This document shows, piece by piece, positions 24,629 through 33,723 of a stretch of DNA of 50,196 nucleotides. The DNA is from Bacteroidaceae bacterium (GTDB lineage: Bacteria > Bacteroidota > Bacteroidia > Bacteroidales > Bacteroidaceae). The position numbers were made by a program, and so were the translations under genes. Position 1 is the first letter of the stretch; every line of letters begins with the position of its first letter. The notes below the pieces were generated by a model, which did not search any database, had not been told where the DNA came from, and worked only from the letters and a program-made list of their open reading frames with translations. The stretch lies in contig JAFUVE010000077.1 of NCBI GenBank assembly GCA_017483765.1, positions 1 through 50,196 of the forward strand, read 5' to 3'.

Positions 24629-25819
24629 ATGGAAAAAATTCTACTTTCTTTGACGCTGGCAGTTCTGGCTGTCAGCATGAACGCCGAAACGCTGGCGGAC
24701 TTCAGTCAGCAAATCGGTACATTCACTAACTACGGAACGACTACCACCGCTTCAGTCAAAATCCACAACAACAAGGACTCCAAGCCTGGAATCAAGCTGG
24801 CCAACAGCTATTTCGCAGAAGGAAAGCTTACCGCTAACTATGCTTCTGTCGCTTGCGACGGAGGATTCAAAGCGGGCGACGTCGTGACAGTGGCTGGAGC
24901 TTTCAACAACGACGACGACACCAAGAACTCTAAGGTGGACTTCTTTAAGAAGAATGGCGAGGAAGTCAGTGTGATTTTCACCACACAGCAGTTCATCAAC
25001 GGACGTACGTCGGCAGACGAACCGGTCGAGGAGACGTTCACCCTCACTGAGGACATGGACACCCTCTATTTCGGACGTAACGGAAACACCGGAACAATCA
25101 TCACTACGCTCAAGGTGGTGCGTGGAGAAGAGTCACCGGAAACCCCGGTGGAAAAACCGAAATCGGATGCTCTCGCTGAATACAATGGAATTATATTCAA
25201 TGGGGGTGTGTTAGCTGGAACTTTCACAGCCGGAGGATCATGCCTGATGGACGAGCCTGTCAAGATTCATGAGAATAAAGACGAAGTCAAAGGTATGAAG
25301 TTCGCAAGCAGCTACAAGAAAGATGGAGCGCTCACTGAAAACTATGTATCCGTCACTTGTGAAGGGGGATTCCTTCAGGGCGATATTGTCAAGATTGCAG
25401 GATGCTATAACAATGCTGACGAGAAAGAAACTCGAATCGTGGTTTTCGCGCTCGATGACGACAAGAACATCATGGTCCTGCACGAGACGGAACTCATGAT
25501 CAACGGACGTACAAGCGCAGACGAACCGGCTGTGGAGCAGTTCGAACTCGACGGAGACTATGAGACTCTCTATCTCGGACGGCAGGGTGCAACCGGCACA
25601 TTCGTTACCACGTTCATCGTCAACCGTCCAGGTGAGGAAATCGAAACCAAGACTGGCGATGTCAACGAAGACACAAAAGTTGATATCTCCGATATCGTTG
25701 CCATCATCAACCAGATTGCTGGAACCGCTACATACACAAATGCCGATGTCAATAACGATAAGAAAGTCGACATCTCCGACATCGTTGCGGTCATCAACAT
25801 CATCGCAGCTGGTGAGTAA
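24629..25819 (+). CDS. Secreted protein with internal duplication and C-terminal dockerin
   Basis: The 396-residue protein has a signal peptide MEKILLSLTLAVLAVSMNA. Two homologous domains of about 150 residues follow (about 19-170 and 181-337), each with a SYF/SYKKDG..L..NY.SV.C(D/E)GGF core, an INGRTSADEP segment and a (T/E)TLY(F/L)GR ending. A type I dockerin pair closes it (GDVNEDTKVDISDIVAIINQ and ADVNNDKKVDISDIVAVINI), almost the same as in the GH128-like protein at 13826. I do not recognise the duplicated domain. Placement after the susCD operon suggests carbohydrate binding, which is inference. A hairpin terminator follows. Confidence 0.82.
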   Translation: MEKILLSLTLAVLAVSMNAETLADFSQQIGTFTNYGTTTTASVKIHNNKDSKPGIKLANSYFAEGKLTANYASVACDGGFKAGDVVTVAGAFNNDDDTKNSKVDFFKKNGEEVSVIFTTQQFINGRTSADEPVEETFTLTEDMDTLYFGRNGNTGTIITTLKVVRGEESPETPVEKPKSDALAEYNGIIFNGGVLAGTFTAGGSCLMDEPVKIHENKDEVKGMKFASSYKKDGALTENYVSVTCEGGFLQGDIVKIAGCYNNADEKETRIVVFALDDDKNIMVLHETELMINGRTSADEPAVEQFELDGDYETLYLGRQGATGTFVTTFIVNRPGEEIETKTGDVNEDTKVDISDIVAIINQIAGTATYTNADVNNDKKVDISDIVAVINIIAAGE

Positions 25820-25842
25820 TCGACATGAATCATCTATCCTAT

Positions 25843-25873
25843 CAAGTGGTGCGGCCTGAAGCCGCACCACTTG
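25843..25873 (+). terminator. Intrinsic terminator of the dockerin-protein gene
   Basis: CAAGTGGTGCGGC (25843-25855) pairs perfectly with GCCGCACCACTTG (25861-25873) around a 5-nt loop and is followed by TTTTAC. It starts 23 bp after the stop. Confidence 0.8.
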
Positions 25874-25880
25874 TTTTACA

Positions 25881-25960
25881 GTATGTCCGTATATATTATC
25901 CCCTGTAGGGACTTACTTTATGTATGTCCGTATATATTCTTTATGTATGTCCGTTCCTGT
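25881..25960. repeat. GTATGTCCGTATATATT direct repeats
   Basis: GTATGTCCGTATATATT occurs at 25881 and 25922, and a partial copy (TTATGTATGTCCGT) follows at 25941. The remainder of 25961-26067 is AT-rich, with a short repeat TTCACTATTCACTTT near 26010-26036. No gene is visible between 25820 and 26165. Confidence 0.65.
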
Positions 25961-26067
25961 CTGACATATCTGTGTTGATGGTCTTCCATGTACGGAGTAA
26001 ATACACTTTTCACTATTCACTTTTCACTATTCACTTTAAAAACCTCTCTTTTTTCTGATTTTTTTTG

Positions 26068-26075
26068 TAATTTTG
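26068..26075 (+). promoter_or_regulatory. -7 promoter element upstream of licD-like gene
   Basis: TAATTTTG matches the Bacteroidetes -7 consensus TAnnTTTG. It lies about 90 bp before the ATG at 26166. Confidence 0.4.
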
Positions 26076-26165
26076 CAGACAATTAAAAGCAATTAAGTCA
26101 TTCTTGGCAGGTGTGGGTTCGCATTTGTGCCTCCCGCGCATGTCAATTCGTAAATCATTTGAGTT

Positions 26166-26975
26166 ATGCAAGAAATTTCTGCTGACGACTTGAAGAAGCT
26201 TCAGCTGGGAGCCCTTCATTATTTCCACGAATTCTGTGTGGAACACAATCTGAAATATTCCATATATGCGGGGACGCTCATCGGAACCATCAGGCATAAG
26301 GGATTCATACCTTGGGACGACGACATCGACGTGATGATGCGACGCGATGAATACGACAGACTCATCAAAATCTATCCCCAGGAAAACAAGAACAAACGGT
26401 TTAAACTCGTTTCGCCGGAAATCGACGACTCCCTCCCGTTCACTTTCTCAAAACTGTCGGATGAGACTACTGTCCTCATCGAAGACTGCCTCATACCTCA
26501 CCATATCGGGGTCAACATCGACATCTTCCCCATCGAGGACCTGCCGGACGACCCGGCTGAGCGCGACAAGATTTTCAAGAAGAAAGTAAGAATACGCAAG
26601 ATGCTCGACTGCAAGATCGTGGGGTGGAGTAAATCCAGGGCGCTTTGGAAAAACATCGTGCTCGCTACGACACGATTTTTCCTCAAGCCTGTTTCTTACA
26701 AAAAACTCATCGCCGAAACCATTGCACTGGCTAAGAAATACCAAGGATGCCCGGGAGAACTGTGTGGTGACGTCGTCATGGGATACAACTGGAGGGAGGT
26801 TCAAAAACGAAGCAATTTCGACGAATATCTCCTCATGCCCTTCGAGGATGGGATGTTCTATGTCTGCAAAGGCTACGACGGTTATCTACGATCCACTTTT
26901 GGTGACTACATGCAGCTGCCGCCACCAGAACAACGGGTCACTCACCATTCCTATAAGGCTTACTGGAAAGAATAA
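26166..26975 (+). CDS. LicD-family phosphotransferase
   Basis: The 269-residue cytoplasmic protein begins with the LicD hallmark: LHYFHEFCVEHNLKYSIYAG, then TLIGTIRHKGFIPWDDDIDV with the acidic metal-binding DDDID. LicD proteins, which belong to the nucleotidyltransferase fold, transfer phosphocholine or related phospho-groups to surface glycans. The length matches the family. It shares no operon with the PUL: it has its own -7 element and is convergent with the GH26 gene across a strong bidirectional terminator. Role in decorating the cell's own capsule or lipopolysaccharide is more likely than in glycan breakdown. Confidence 0.88.
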   Translation: MQEISADDLKKLQLGALHYFHEFCVEHNLKYSIYAGTLIGTIRHKGFIPWDDDIDVMMRRDEYDRLIKIYPQENKNKRFKLVSPEIDDSLPFTFSKLSDETTVLIEDCLIPHHIGVNIDIFPIEDLPDDPAERDKIFKKKVRIRKMLDCKIVGWSKSRALWKNIVLATTRFFLKPVSYKKLIAETIALAKKYQGCPGELCGDVVMGYNWREVQKRSNFDEYLLMPFEDGMFYVCKGYDGYLRSTFGDYMQLPPPEQRVTHHSYKAYWKE

Positions 26976-27004
26976 TTTATTCGCACCATCTGGCAGAATA
27001 ACAC

Positions 27005-27045
27005 AAAAAGGTCCGCAATCAAAAAAATTGATTGCGGACCTTTTT
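27005..27045. terminator. Bidirectional terminator between licD-like and GH26 genes
   Basis: An 18-bp perfect stem, 27005-27022 with 27028-27045, surrounds an AAAAA loop, has a GGTCCGCAATC core and is flanked by A-run and T-run on opposite sides. It can serve both convergent genes. Confidence 0.92.
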
Positions 27046-27062
27046 CTGAAGTCTATGTTTTC

Positions 27063-28118
27063 TTATTTTGTAATGTCTTTGAGGAATAATGTGTTTGGTG
27101 CGTTGTAAAGCTCGATGAACGATGCGGCGTCAGGCTGCCCGGGAGCTGGACCGAAGAACTCTTTCTTGTAGTTGCGCCAGAAGAGGGCATAGGAAAGCGG
27201 GTATTTGTCGAGTTGTGGTTTCAGCACTCGGCTCCACCAAGTTGGGTCTGTCAGATTCTGTAGACCGCACTCCGTCACGGCGAACAGTTTGTTGTGACGT
27301 TTCGCAAATCCGGAATAGAAGGATAGGTCGGCATTGAATTGCTCCACAAAATCCTGCTCCGTACCCCATTGATAGGCATCCAGTCCGATGAGAGCCACAC
27401 GCTCATCACCCGGATATCGCTCAAGGAATTTTTCCTCCGTCATCTTTCCGTCAAGGTTGGGAGAATAGCTCCATACCAGATTCTCAAAGCCCTCGAAGTC
27501 CAAGTAGTCCTGAAGCATGCACCACAATGACTTGAACTCATCTGCCGTACACTGCTTTGCGCCCCACCAGAACCAGCCGCCATTGTTCTCGTGCCAAGGA
27601 CGGAAGATTATCGGAACCGGACGGCCGTTTTTCGTACGAAGTGTGTAGATAAAGTCACGAACCCGTTTCATCCATAAAAGGAATTTCTTGTGCTGACTAC
27701 CGCCTGGTAGAATGCTGCGCACCACAGTCGTGTCGTCTTTGTCCCAGGCAGTACCGCCAGTCAGAGGATTGCGGGGATGCCACGACAACGTCACGATGCC
27801 GCCTCGCTCATGATGGGCGATCAACTCCTCTCGGATGCGGACAAACGGAACGGAGTCCAGGTTCTTCTCGTCACCCATCTCTATGCCGCCAAGGTCGAAA
27901 CCCATCACGGCTGGGTAGTCACCACAGGTCTCTTTCACATCGCTGCGGCCATACTCCCATTCCCAAGTCAGACCGTAGAACGGGTCGTCCTGATGGCCTA
28001 TCATGTAGCCGCGCTTCTCCAAGCTGATCAGTCGGTCTATCAGCATCTGGCTCACCTGGGCACTCAGACTTCCACTGAGCAGAAGGGTACCACAGGCTAA
28101 TAATAGTTTTCTTCTCAT
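27063..28118 (-). CDS. Secreted GH26 beta-mannanase-like hydrolase
   Basis: The 351-residue protein has a signal peptide MRRKLLLACGTLLLSGSLSA. GH26 motifs are clear: GHQDDPFYG, the metal or substrate loop GIVTLSWHPRNP, the acid/base Glu177 in RPWHENNG, and the nucleophile Glu283 in AVTECG. GH26 members are mainly endo-beta-1,4-mannanases, with some mannobiohydrolases and beta-1,3-xylanases. The length is that of a single-domain enzyme. It is transcribed divergently from the GH95 gene, with a TAnnTTTG element on its own strand. It belongs to the glycan-degradation set around the SusCD operon, acting in periplasm or at the surface. Confidence 0.93.
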   Translation of the reverse strand: MRRKLLLACGTLLLSGSLSAQVSQMLIDRLISLEKRGYMIGHQDDPFYGLTWEWEYGRSDVKETCGDYPAVMGFDLGGIEMGDEKNLDSVPFVRIREELIAHHERGGIVTLSWHPRNPLTGGTAWDKDDTTVVRSILPGGSQHKKFLLWMKRVRDFIYTLRTKNGRPVPIIFRPWHENNGGWFWWGAKQCTADEFKSLWCMLQDYLDFEGFENLVWSYSPNLDGKMTEEKFLERYPGDERVALIGLDAYQWGTEQDFVEQFNADLSFYSGFAKRHNKLFAVTECGLQNLTDPTWWSRVLKPQLDKYPLSYALFWRNYKKEFFGPAPGQPDAASFIELYNAPNTLFLKDITK

Positions 28119-28158
28119 GCGTTTAGGGTCTATTAAGTATATGAATATTCTCTTTTTG

Positions 28159-28166
28159 CAAAGTTA
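28159..28166 (-). promoter_or_regulatory. -7 promoter element of GH26 gene
   Basis: On the minus strand this reads TAACTTTG, matching TAnnTTTG, 41 bp upstream of the GH26 start. On the plus strand TAAATTTG at 28282-28289 is a similar candidate for the divergent GH95 gene. Confidence 0.45.
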
Positions 28167-28312
28167 ATTATTTTTTCTTGATTAAAATGATACTCTATTG
28201 CTAAAAGTTGGTACTGCGGATTCTTTTTGCATAAACATAAAATACTCATCTCATTTTATTGTCTATTTGACAAATTTTCCATAAATTTGCATCGGAAAAA
28301 AACGAAAACGTT

Positions 28313-30787
28313 ATGAAATTTCTTTTTGCACTACTGACTTTTACGCTCTCGCTCAATGCACAGGCGCAAAAGACTCTCAAATTATGGTATGAACAGCCGG
28401 CCGACAAGTGGGAGGAGGCTCTGCCGGTTGGCAACGGACATATCGGGGCTATGGTATTCGGAAGGGTGGACGACGAACTCATTCAAATCAACGACGGAAC
28501 GCTCTGGTCGGGAATTCCACAGCCGGAGTCTGTCAATCCCGACGCATTTCAATATCTCAAACCTATTCGTGAGGCCATCGACAGGAAAGACTATGCTACG
28601 GCCAACGAACTATGCAAGAAAATGCAGGGATTCTACTCCGAGAGCTATATGCCACTTGGAGACATTCGAATACACCAGACTTTCAAGCGGCAGAACCAGT
28701 ACAGCGGAATTGGCAGCTATAACAGGGAGCTCTCACTCAACGACGCGCTGACAACAACCTCATACAGCATCGAAGGGGTCAATTATTCGCACCAGGTGCT
28801 CGTCTCTGCACCGGATGACGTCATGGCCATACGCTACGAGGCTTCCAAGCCGGGGATGCTAAACCTGCACCTCAGCATCAGCTCACAACTCAAACCGCAA
28901 ATCGACGCAAATGGAATGGTGCTTACAATGAAAGGACATGTACCAGGAAAGGTCGATCCGAGCTACTATAAAAGAAAAGAGGGGGAAAGTGTCAGATTCG
29001 GCGAATCGGAATTGACTTACGGAATGAGATACCTCACCAACGTGACGGCCAGAAACGAAGGGGGAACCATCATTGTGGACAACGACGGAATCAGGGTCAA
29101 AGATGCGGATAACGTCACTTTCTACATCACTACGGCTACCAGCTACAACGGACCATATAAGCACCCATATGTAGAGGGAAAGGACGAGAAGGCAATGGCG
29201 GACAACGCGCTCGATAAGGCTTTGGCCAAGTCGTATGACCAAATCAAGGATGCTCATATAAGGGATTTTAAAAGCTTTTTCGACAGGGTACAGCTCAATT
29301 TGGACAACGAAACACAATCACTGGTGGCCAGCAAAATGCCTACTGACCTCAGACTCAGGGTCTACAGCTACGGTACACCTGACCCGGAACTGGAGGAAAT
29401 CTTTTTCCAATACGGACGATACCTGCTCATTTCCTGCTCTCGGCCAGGTGGTATGCCGGCCAACCTACAGGGAATATGGAATCCGCATCTCAGAGCACCT
29501 TGGTCTTCTAACTACACTATCAACATCAACACCGAGATGAACTACTGGCTCGCGGAACCGGCCAACCTGTCGGAACTGCACATGCCGCTGCTCAACTGGA
29601 TACAACAACTTGAGCGTAACGGCACGAACACCGCGCGTGAGTTCTATCATGCCAGAGGATGGGTAGCACATCATAACTCCGACATCTGGGCGCTCACCAC
29701 GGCGGTCGGTGACAAGGGAAACGGAGATCCTATGTGGGCAAATTGGTACATGGGTGGGGCATGGCTTTGCCAGCACCTTTGGGAGCATTATGCGTTTACG
29801 GGCGACAAGGAATACCTGGCAAGGGTATATCCGACCATGAGAAACGCGGCGCTATTCTGCATGGACTGGCTCATCGAGAACAAGGACCCGGACGGAAACA
29901 CCTATCTCGTCACATCGCCTTCCACTTCTCCGGAGAATACTTTCAGATACCAGGGAAAGACCTATGCCGTCAACAAGGGAACTGCCATGGACATCGCCAT
30001 CATACGAGACCTCTTCACCAACGTCATCAAGGCATCGGAGATTCTCGACACCGACAAGAAGCTGCGTAAGCAAATCGCTGAGAAGAAGGCAAGGCTCCAG
30101 CCGTATAAAATCGGTAAGCTGAACCGACTGCAGGAATGGTATGAGGACTACGAAGACGTGGATCCTCACCACAGGCACATTTCGCATCTATTCGGCCTGC
30201 ATCCGGGAAAAGACATCTCGCCTATCACGACACCGGACCTCGCCAAGGCGGCAGACAAGACGTTCCAAATCCGTGGAGACGAGGGCACGGGATGGAGCAA
30301 GGCTTGGAAAATCAATTTTGCTGCTCGCCTCCTCGATGGATCGCATGCCTACAAGATGCTGCGCGAGACGATGAGCTATGTCGACCCCAAGCAACCAACG
30401 CATGGAGGAACATTCCCTAATCTCTTCGACGCACATCCTCCGTTCCAAATCGACGGAAATTTCGGAGCTACGGCAGGAATCATCGAGATGCTACTCCAAA
30501 GTCACCTCGGAGAAATCCACCTACTGCCCGCACTGCCGAAAGAGTGGGGGAAGGGAAGCGTGAAAGGACTCAAGGCCAGAGGTAATTTCTGCGTCGACAT
30601 CTCATGGGACAACGGAAAGCTCTGCAACGCCACGATCACCTCGGGCATCGGAGGCGACTGCACGCTCAGGGCTGATGTGCCTTTCCTGGTGGAGGGTGTG
30701 GACACACAATGCCGGAACGACGGAAAATATTATCTGATGTCTTTCAAAACAGAAAAAGGAAAAATATATAACATAAAGTCAAAATGA
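28313..30787 (+). CDS. Secreted GH95 alpha-L-fucosidase-like hydrolase
   Basis: The 824-residue protein has a signal peptide [18 protein letters not shown]. The GH95 N-terminal signature is [20 protein letters not shown] followed by IGAMVFG and [10 protein letters not shown]. The (alpha/alpha)6-barrel core has [20 protein letters not shown], with the two Asn that activate water in GH95, and [23 protein letters not shown] and [20 protein letters not shown] follow. The family removes alpha-1,2-L-fucose or L-galactose from xyloglucan, pectin or mucin glycans. The length is typical. Divergent from GH26, it widens the likely substrate to a fucosylated or galactosylated polymer. Confidence 0.94.
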   Translation: MKFLFALLTFTLSLNAQAQKTLKLWYEQPADKWEEALPVGNGHIGAMVFGRVDDELIQINDGTLWSGIPQPESVNPDAFQYLKPIREAIDRKDYATANELCKKMQGFYSESYMPLGDIRIHQTFKRQNQYSGIGSYNRELSLNDALTTTSYSIEGVNYSHQVLVSAPDDVMAIRYEASKPGMLNLHLSISSQLKPQIDANGMVLTMKGHVPGKVDPSYYKRKEGESVRFGESELTYGMRYLTNVTARNEGGTIIVDNDGIRVKDADNVTFYITTATSYNGPYKHPYVEGKDEKAMADNALDKALAKSYDQIKDAHIRDFKSFFDRVQLNLDNETQSLVASKMPTDLRLRVYSYGTPDPELEEIFFQYGRYLLISCSRPGGMPANLQGIWNPHLRAPWSSNYTININTEMNYWLAEPANLSELHMPLLNWIQQLERNGTNTAREFYHARGWVAHHNSDIWALTTAVGDKGNGDPMWANWYMGGAWLCQHLWEHYAFTGDKEYLARVYPTMRNAALFCMDWLIENKDPDGNTYLVTSPSTSPENTFRYQGKTYAVNKGTAMDIAIIRDLFTNVIKASEILDTDKKLRKQIAEKKARLQPYKIGKLNRLQEWYEDYEDVDPHHRHISHLFGLHPGKDISPITTPDLAKAADKTFQIRGDEGTGWSKAWKINFAARLLDGSHAYKMLRETMSYVDPKQPTHGGTFPNLFDAHPPFQIDGNFGATAGIIEMLLQSHLGEIHLLPALPKEWGKGSVKGLKARGNFCVDISWDNGKLCNATITSGIGGDCTLRADVPFLVEGVDTQCRNDGKYYLMSFKTEKGKIYNIKSK

Positions 30788-30860
30788 CACTTTTTTAGTG
30801 AATTTTCGTGCAAAATGTAATAAAAAAGTCAAAAAACTTTCTTTTGTAAATTTTTTTTCA

Positions 30861-30868
30861 TATCTTTG
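30861..30868 (+). promoter_or_regulatory. -7 promoter element of nagB
   Basis: TATCTTTG matches TAnnTTTG and lies 49 bp before the ATG. TTTG at 30843-30846 is close upstream, but its spacing of 14 nt is shorter than usual. Confidence 0.45.
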
Positions 30869-30916
30869 CACCATTGTGACGAATTTATTTATTTCTAATA
30901 AAATTTGTAATAAATT

Positions 30917-31732
30917 ATGCGAGTAGTTATTAAAGACGATTTTGACGGAGTCTCCAGATGGGCCGCCGATTATGTCGCACAGAGAATCAACGACGCCAAA
31001 CCTACAGAGGAGAATCCGTTCGTATTGGGATGCCCTACGGGCAGTTCGCCGCTTGGACTCTACAAGAATCTCATCGAGATGAACAAGAGCGGGAAAGTAA
31101 GTTTTAAGCATGTCATTACTTTCAATATGGACGAGTATGTGGGACTTCCGGAGGACCACCCTGAGAGCTATCACAGCTTTATGTGGAACAACTTCTTCAG
31201 CCATATCGATATCAACCCTAAGAATGTGCATATTCTCAATGGTAACGCAGAAAACCTCATCGAGGAGTGCGACGCATACGAGAAGGCTATCGAGGAGGCT
31301 GGTGGTATCGACCTCTTCATGGGAGGTATCGGACCCGACGGACATATCGCGTTCAACGAGCCGTTCTCTTCTCTTGGTTCCAAGACACGTGTGAAGACCC
31401 TTGCCACGGACACGATCCATGCCAACAGCAGATTCTTCGACAACGACTTCGACAAGGTGCCAAAGCAGGCCCTCACGGTCGGGGTTGACACCGTACTTGC
31501 TGCACGCGAGGTGCTCATCCTCTGCAACGGACACAACAAGGCACGTGCGCTCAAGCACGCAATTGAGCAGCCTATCAGCCATGTCTGGACCATCAGTGCC
31601 ATTCAGCTCCACAAGCACGCCATCATCGTTTGCGACGAGGCTGCATGCGCCGAACTCAAGGTCGGCACCTACAAGTACTTCCTCGAGAAAGAAAAAGGAC
31701 AGCCTCTCATCAACTGGAGCGTACAGAAATAA
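30917..31732 (+). CDS. nagB: Glucosamine-6-phosphate deaminase
   Basis: The 271-residue enzyme converts glucosamine-6-phosphate to fructose-6-phosphate and ammonia in amino-sugar catabolism. Motifs are GCPTGSSPLGLYKNLIEM (phosphate binding), TFNMDEYVGLPEDHPESYHS (catalytic Asp) and GGIGPDGHIAFNEP (His and Glu). The length matches other hexameric NagB proteins. It has its own promoter and a strong terminator, so it is monocistronic. Its place after the PUL may link amino-sugar use, but no N-acetylglucosamine deacetylase (nagA) is nearby. Confidence 0.96.
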   Translation: MRVVIKDDFDGVSRWAADYVAQRINDAKPTEENPFVLGCPTGSSPLGLYKNLIEMNKSGKVSFKHVITFNMDEYVGLPEDHPESYHSFMWNNFFSHIDINPKNVHILNGNAENLIEECDAYEKAIEEAGGIDLFMGGIGPDGHIAFNEPFSSLGSKTRVKTLATDTIHANSRFFDNDFDKVPKQALTVGVDTVLAAREVLILCNGHNKARALKHAIEQPISHVWTISAIQLHKHAIIVCDEAACAELKVGTYKYFLEKEKGQPLINWSVQK

Positions 31733-31750
31733 ATTTCTTTCAATAAAATG

Positions 31751-31786
31751 AAATGCCGGGCAGAACTACTCCTCTGTCCGGCATTT
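31751..31786 (+). terminator. Intrinsic terminator of nagB
   Basis: AAATGCCGG (31751-31759) pairs with CCGGCATTT (31778-31786), extended by partial pairing inside, and is followed by TGCTG. It starts 19 bp after the stop. Confidence 0.8.
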
Positions 31787-31790
31787 TGCT

Positions 31791-31820
31791 GTAGAGACGC
31801 CCCGTGGGGCGTCTTGTAAC
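31791..31820. repeat. GACGCCCCGTGGGGCGTC palindromic repeat, copy 1
   Basis: GTAGAGACGCCCCGTGGGGC followed by GTCTTGTAAC contains an 18-bp perfect palindrome. The same 30 bp recurs at 32862-32891 on the other side of the K+ channel gene. Downstream to 32031 there are degenerate 18-bp repeats of (A)CCTGTCTGC(G/A)TCCCCTT at 31825-31880 and a hairpin CAACCGTC (31974-31981) with GACGGTTG (31999-32006). Confidence 0.8.
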
Positions 31821-32031
31821 TTTACCTGTCTGCGTCCCCTTACCTGTCTGCATCCCCTTGTCTATCTACGTCTCCTTGACTCTTATAAAACATCTTGTCC
31901 CTTATCTCATGACCTTAACCGTCTGCATAGACTGATACCGTCAGCACTGGGGGCGTGGACGTCTCGTCCGCGCCAACCGTCGAGGGCTCGATGCCCGAGA
32001 CGGTTGAAAAAAACTTTCAACTAAAAACAAC

Positions 32032-32847
32032 TCACAGTTTCTCCGCACAATGGGGGCAGTACTTAAATCCTTCCTCCACCTTCTTTCCGCAGCGCGGGCA
32101 ACGTCCGTTTTTCACGCGTTTGCGTGTCTCGTTGATGTAGTTGGCAGATACGATTCCGGTCGGGACTGCGATGATTGTATAACCCAGCACCATCACCAGC
32201 GCCGACAGCAGTCGGCCTGTAGTCGTCACGGGGGTGATGTCGCCGTAGCCCACCGTCGTCATCGTCACAATAGCCCAATAGATGCTCGATGGCAGGTCGG
32301 TGAACCCGCTGCCGGGCTCGCCGTTCTCTATCACATACTCTATCGTGCCGATGATGGTCACGAGTATCAGCACAAAAAGCAGATAAACCAGTATCTTGCT
32401 CAGGCTCCTTTTCAGCGACTGCATCAGCAAGATGCCTTCGTTCACGTAGGTGAACATCCGGAAGATCCTGAACACGCGTGTCAGACGGAAGGCGCGGATC
32501 ATCACCAGATAATGGGCGCCGGGCAATATCAGCGACAAATACAAGGGGAGGGTAGACAACAGGTCCACCACGCCGAAGAAGCTGAAGATATAATCTTTGG
32601 GACGGGGATGGCAGTAGATACGTACGGCATATTCCAAGGTGAATATAAGCGTAATCACATACTCCATCACCGTCAGAACCGTCTTCACCATCGGACTCGG
32701 ACGGGGAGTGCTCTCCCATATCGCCACGATCACACTGATGAAAATCACCACCAGCAGGGCGATGTCATATCCTTTCCCTGCGGGGGTGTCTGTTCCGAAG
32801 ATCACCTCATATAGGTTCTTCTTGCTATACCATTTGCGTCGTTTCAC
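32032..32847 (-). CDS. Voltage-gated-type potassium channel with C-terminal zinc ribbon
   Basis: The 271-residue inner-membrane protein has the six-helix ion-transport fold. The first helix is at about 28-48, and an S4-like helix with regularly spaced Arg follows (MIRAFRLTRVFRIFRMF). The K+ selectivity filter is TMTTVGYGDITPVT. After the last helix the C-terminal tail carries two CxxC pairs (CPRCGKKVEEGFKYCPHC), a zinc ribbon. This is unusual for the family, where cytoplasmic RCK or cyclic-nucleotide domains are more common. The tail may be a metal-responsive or protein-binding module, which is inference. It is flanked on both sides by copies of a palindromic repeat. Confidence 0.92.
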   Translation of the reverse strand: MKRRKWYSKKNLYEVIFGTDTPAGKGYDIALLVVIFISVIVAIWESTPRPSPMVKTVLTVMEYVITLIFTLEYAVRIYCHPRPKDYIFSFFGVVDLLSTLPLYLSLILPGAHYLVMIRAFRLTRVFRIFRMFTYVNEGILLMQSLKRSLSKILVYLLFVLILVTIIGTIEYVIENGEPGSGFTDLPSSIYWAIVTMTTVGYGDITPVTTTGRLLSALVMVLGYTIIAVPTGIVSANYINETRKRVKNGRCPRCGKKVEEGFKYCPHCAEKL

Positions 32848-32861
32848 TTGTTGTTATGCTT

Positions 32862-32940
32862 GTAGAGACGCCCCGTGGGGCGTCTTGTAACTTTCCCTTC
32901 CTACCTTATACTTGTAAAAATTCCCCGTGGGGCGTCTTGT
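32862..32940. repeat. Palindromic repeat copies 2 and 3
   Basis: The sequence GTAGAGACGCCCCGTGGGGC repeats at 32862, followed at 32917-32940 by a partial copy (TTCCCCGTGGGGCGTCTTGT). They lie upstream of the K+ channel start and downstream of the DJ-1 gene. Confidence 0.8.
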
Positions 32941-32970
32941 AGCCTTCCCCTACGCGGCAAAACCTCAATC

Positions 32971-33528
32971 TTAAAAAATCTCAGGATACAGCATCCCCTT
33001 GCATATCTCGTCGGCCACGTCCTGACCGCAGAAATAGGCCACGATTTCGTAACTCAGCTGAAGCACGGCGGCAGGGCCTTTGCCTAAGAAGAACTGCCCG
33101 TCGTGTACAACCAGCTCGCCTGTAGTCTTTGCACCGGTCAGATAGTCCTCAAATCCAGGATAGCATGTGGCGTTCTTTCCCTCAAGCAGACCCAGGTTGC
33201 CATACACCAGTGGAGCGGCACAGATAGCGGCCAGGGGCTTGCCAGACTCGTAGTGCTGCATGATCAGGCCGCGAAGACCGGTGTGGTTGTCCAGGTTCGT
33301 GGCGCCGGGCATTCCGCCGGGAAGATACAGCAGGCAGGCGTCCGAGAAGTCTATGTCGTCGAAAAGGGCGTCGGCAACGATGCCCACGTTGTGAGCGCTG
33401 CTCACCACTTTGTCGCCTGTTACTGACACCATGCACACCGGCAAGTTTGCGCGACGGCATACATCTACAAATCCAAGGGCCTCCACATCTTCAAAGCCCG
33501 TAGCTAAAAACACATAAATTTTATCCAT
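32971..33528 (-). CDS. DJ-1/PfpI family protein
   Basis: The 185-residue cytosolic protein starts at ATG 33528 (MDKIYVFLATGFEDVEALG). The 34 residues encoded upstream are not family-like. DJ-1/ThiJ features are Glu in GFEDVEA, the nucleophilic Cys in LAAICAAPLVYGN, and the LLYLPGGMPG loop. The family includes chaperones, glyoxalase-like deglycases and proteases-like proteins. The exact activity cannot be set from sequence. It is downstream of tonB on the same strand, separated by a repeat element, so co-transcription is uncertain. Confidence 0.9.
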   Translation of the reverse strand: MDKIYVFLATGFEDVEALGFVDVCRRANLPVCMVSVTGDKVVSSAHNVGIVADALFDDIDFSDACLLYLPGGMPGATNLDNHTGLRGLIMQHYESGKPLAAICAAPLVYGNLGLLEGKNATCYPGFEDYLTGAKTTGELVVHDGQFFLGKGPAAVLQLSYEIVAYFCGQDVADEICKGMLYPEIF

Positions 33529-33628
33529 TTTTTTATATTTTATTATCGTAATAACTTTTCCTATTCTTTCCTGTAGGCCGCAGTTTTCTGCGGCACATCT
33601 GGCCGGCGAAGCACGGCCCATAAACCTC

Positions 33629-33702
33629 AATTTTCGTGCAAGCGAGAGAAAAATGAAGCTTGCTTCAATTTTGCCGAGCGCAGCCGAAAATCATGTCAAT
33701 AA
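33629..33702. repeat. Palindromic repeat element (AATTTTCGTGCAAGCGAGAG family)
   Basis: The element has ATTTTCG...CGAAAAT outer arms, then an inner hairpin GAAGC-TT-GCTTC with a bulged A on the 3' side, and ends in TCATGTCAATAAA. It lies 21 bp after the tonB stop, read on the minus strand. Nearly identical copies are at 36300 and 47699. Confidence 0.85.
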
Positions 33703-33723
33703 AATTCAAACCTCAAACTAACA

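Noticed and set aside
25881-26067. tRNA or small RNA gene between the dockerin gene and licD
   Set aside because: Direct repeats and AT-rich sequence only; no cloverleaf or conserved RNA pattern seen.
32050-32814. A 254-codon plus-strand ORF opposite the K+ channel gene
   Set aside because: It is antisense to a clear ion channel with membrane helices and filter; the frame is a codon-bias shadow. The same applies to 34721-35611, 48412-49599 and 46591-47583.
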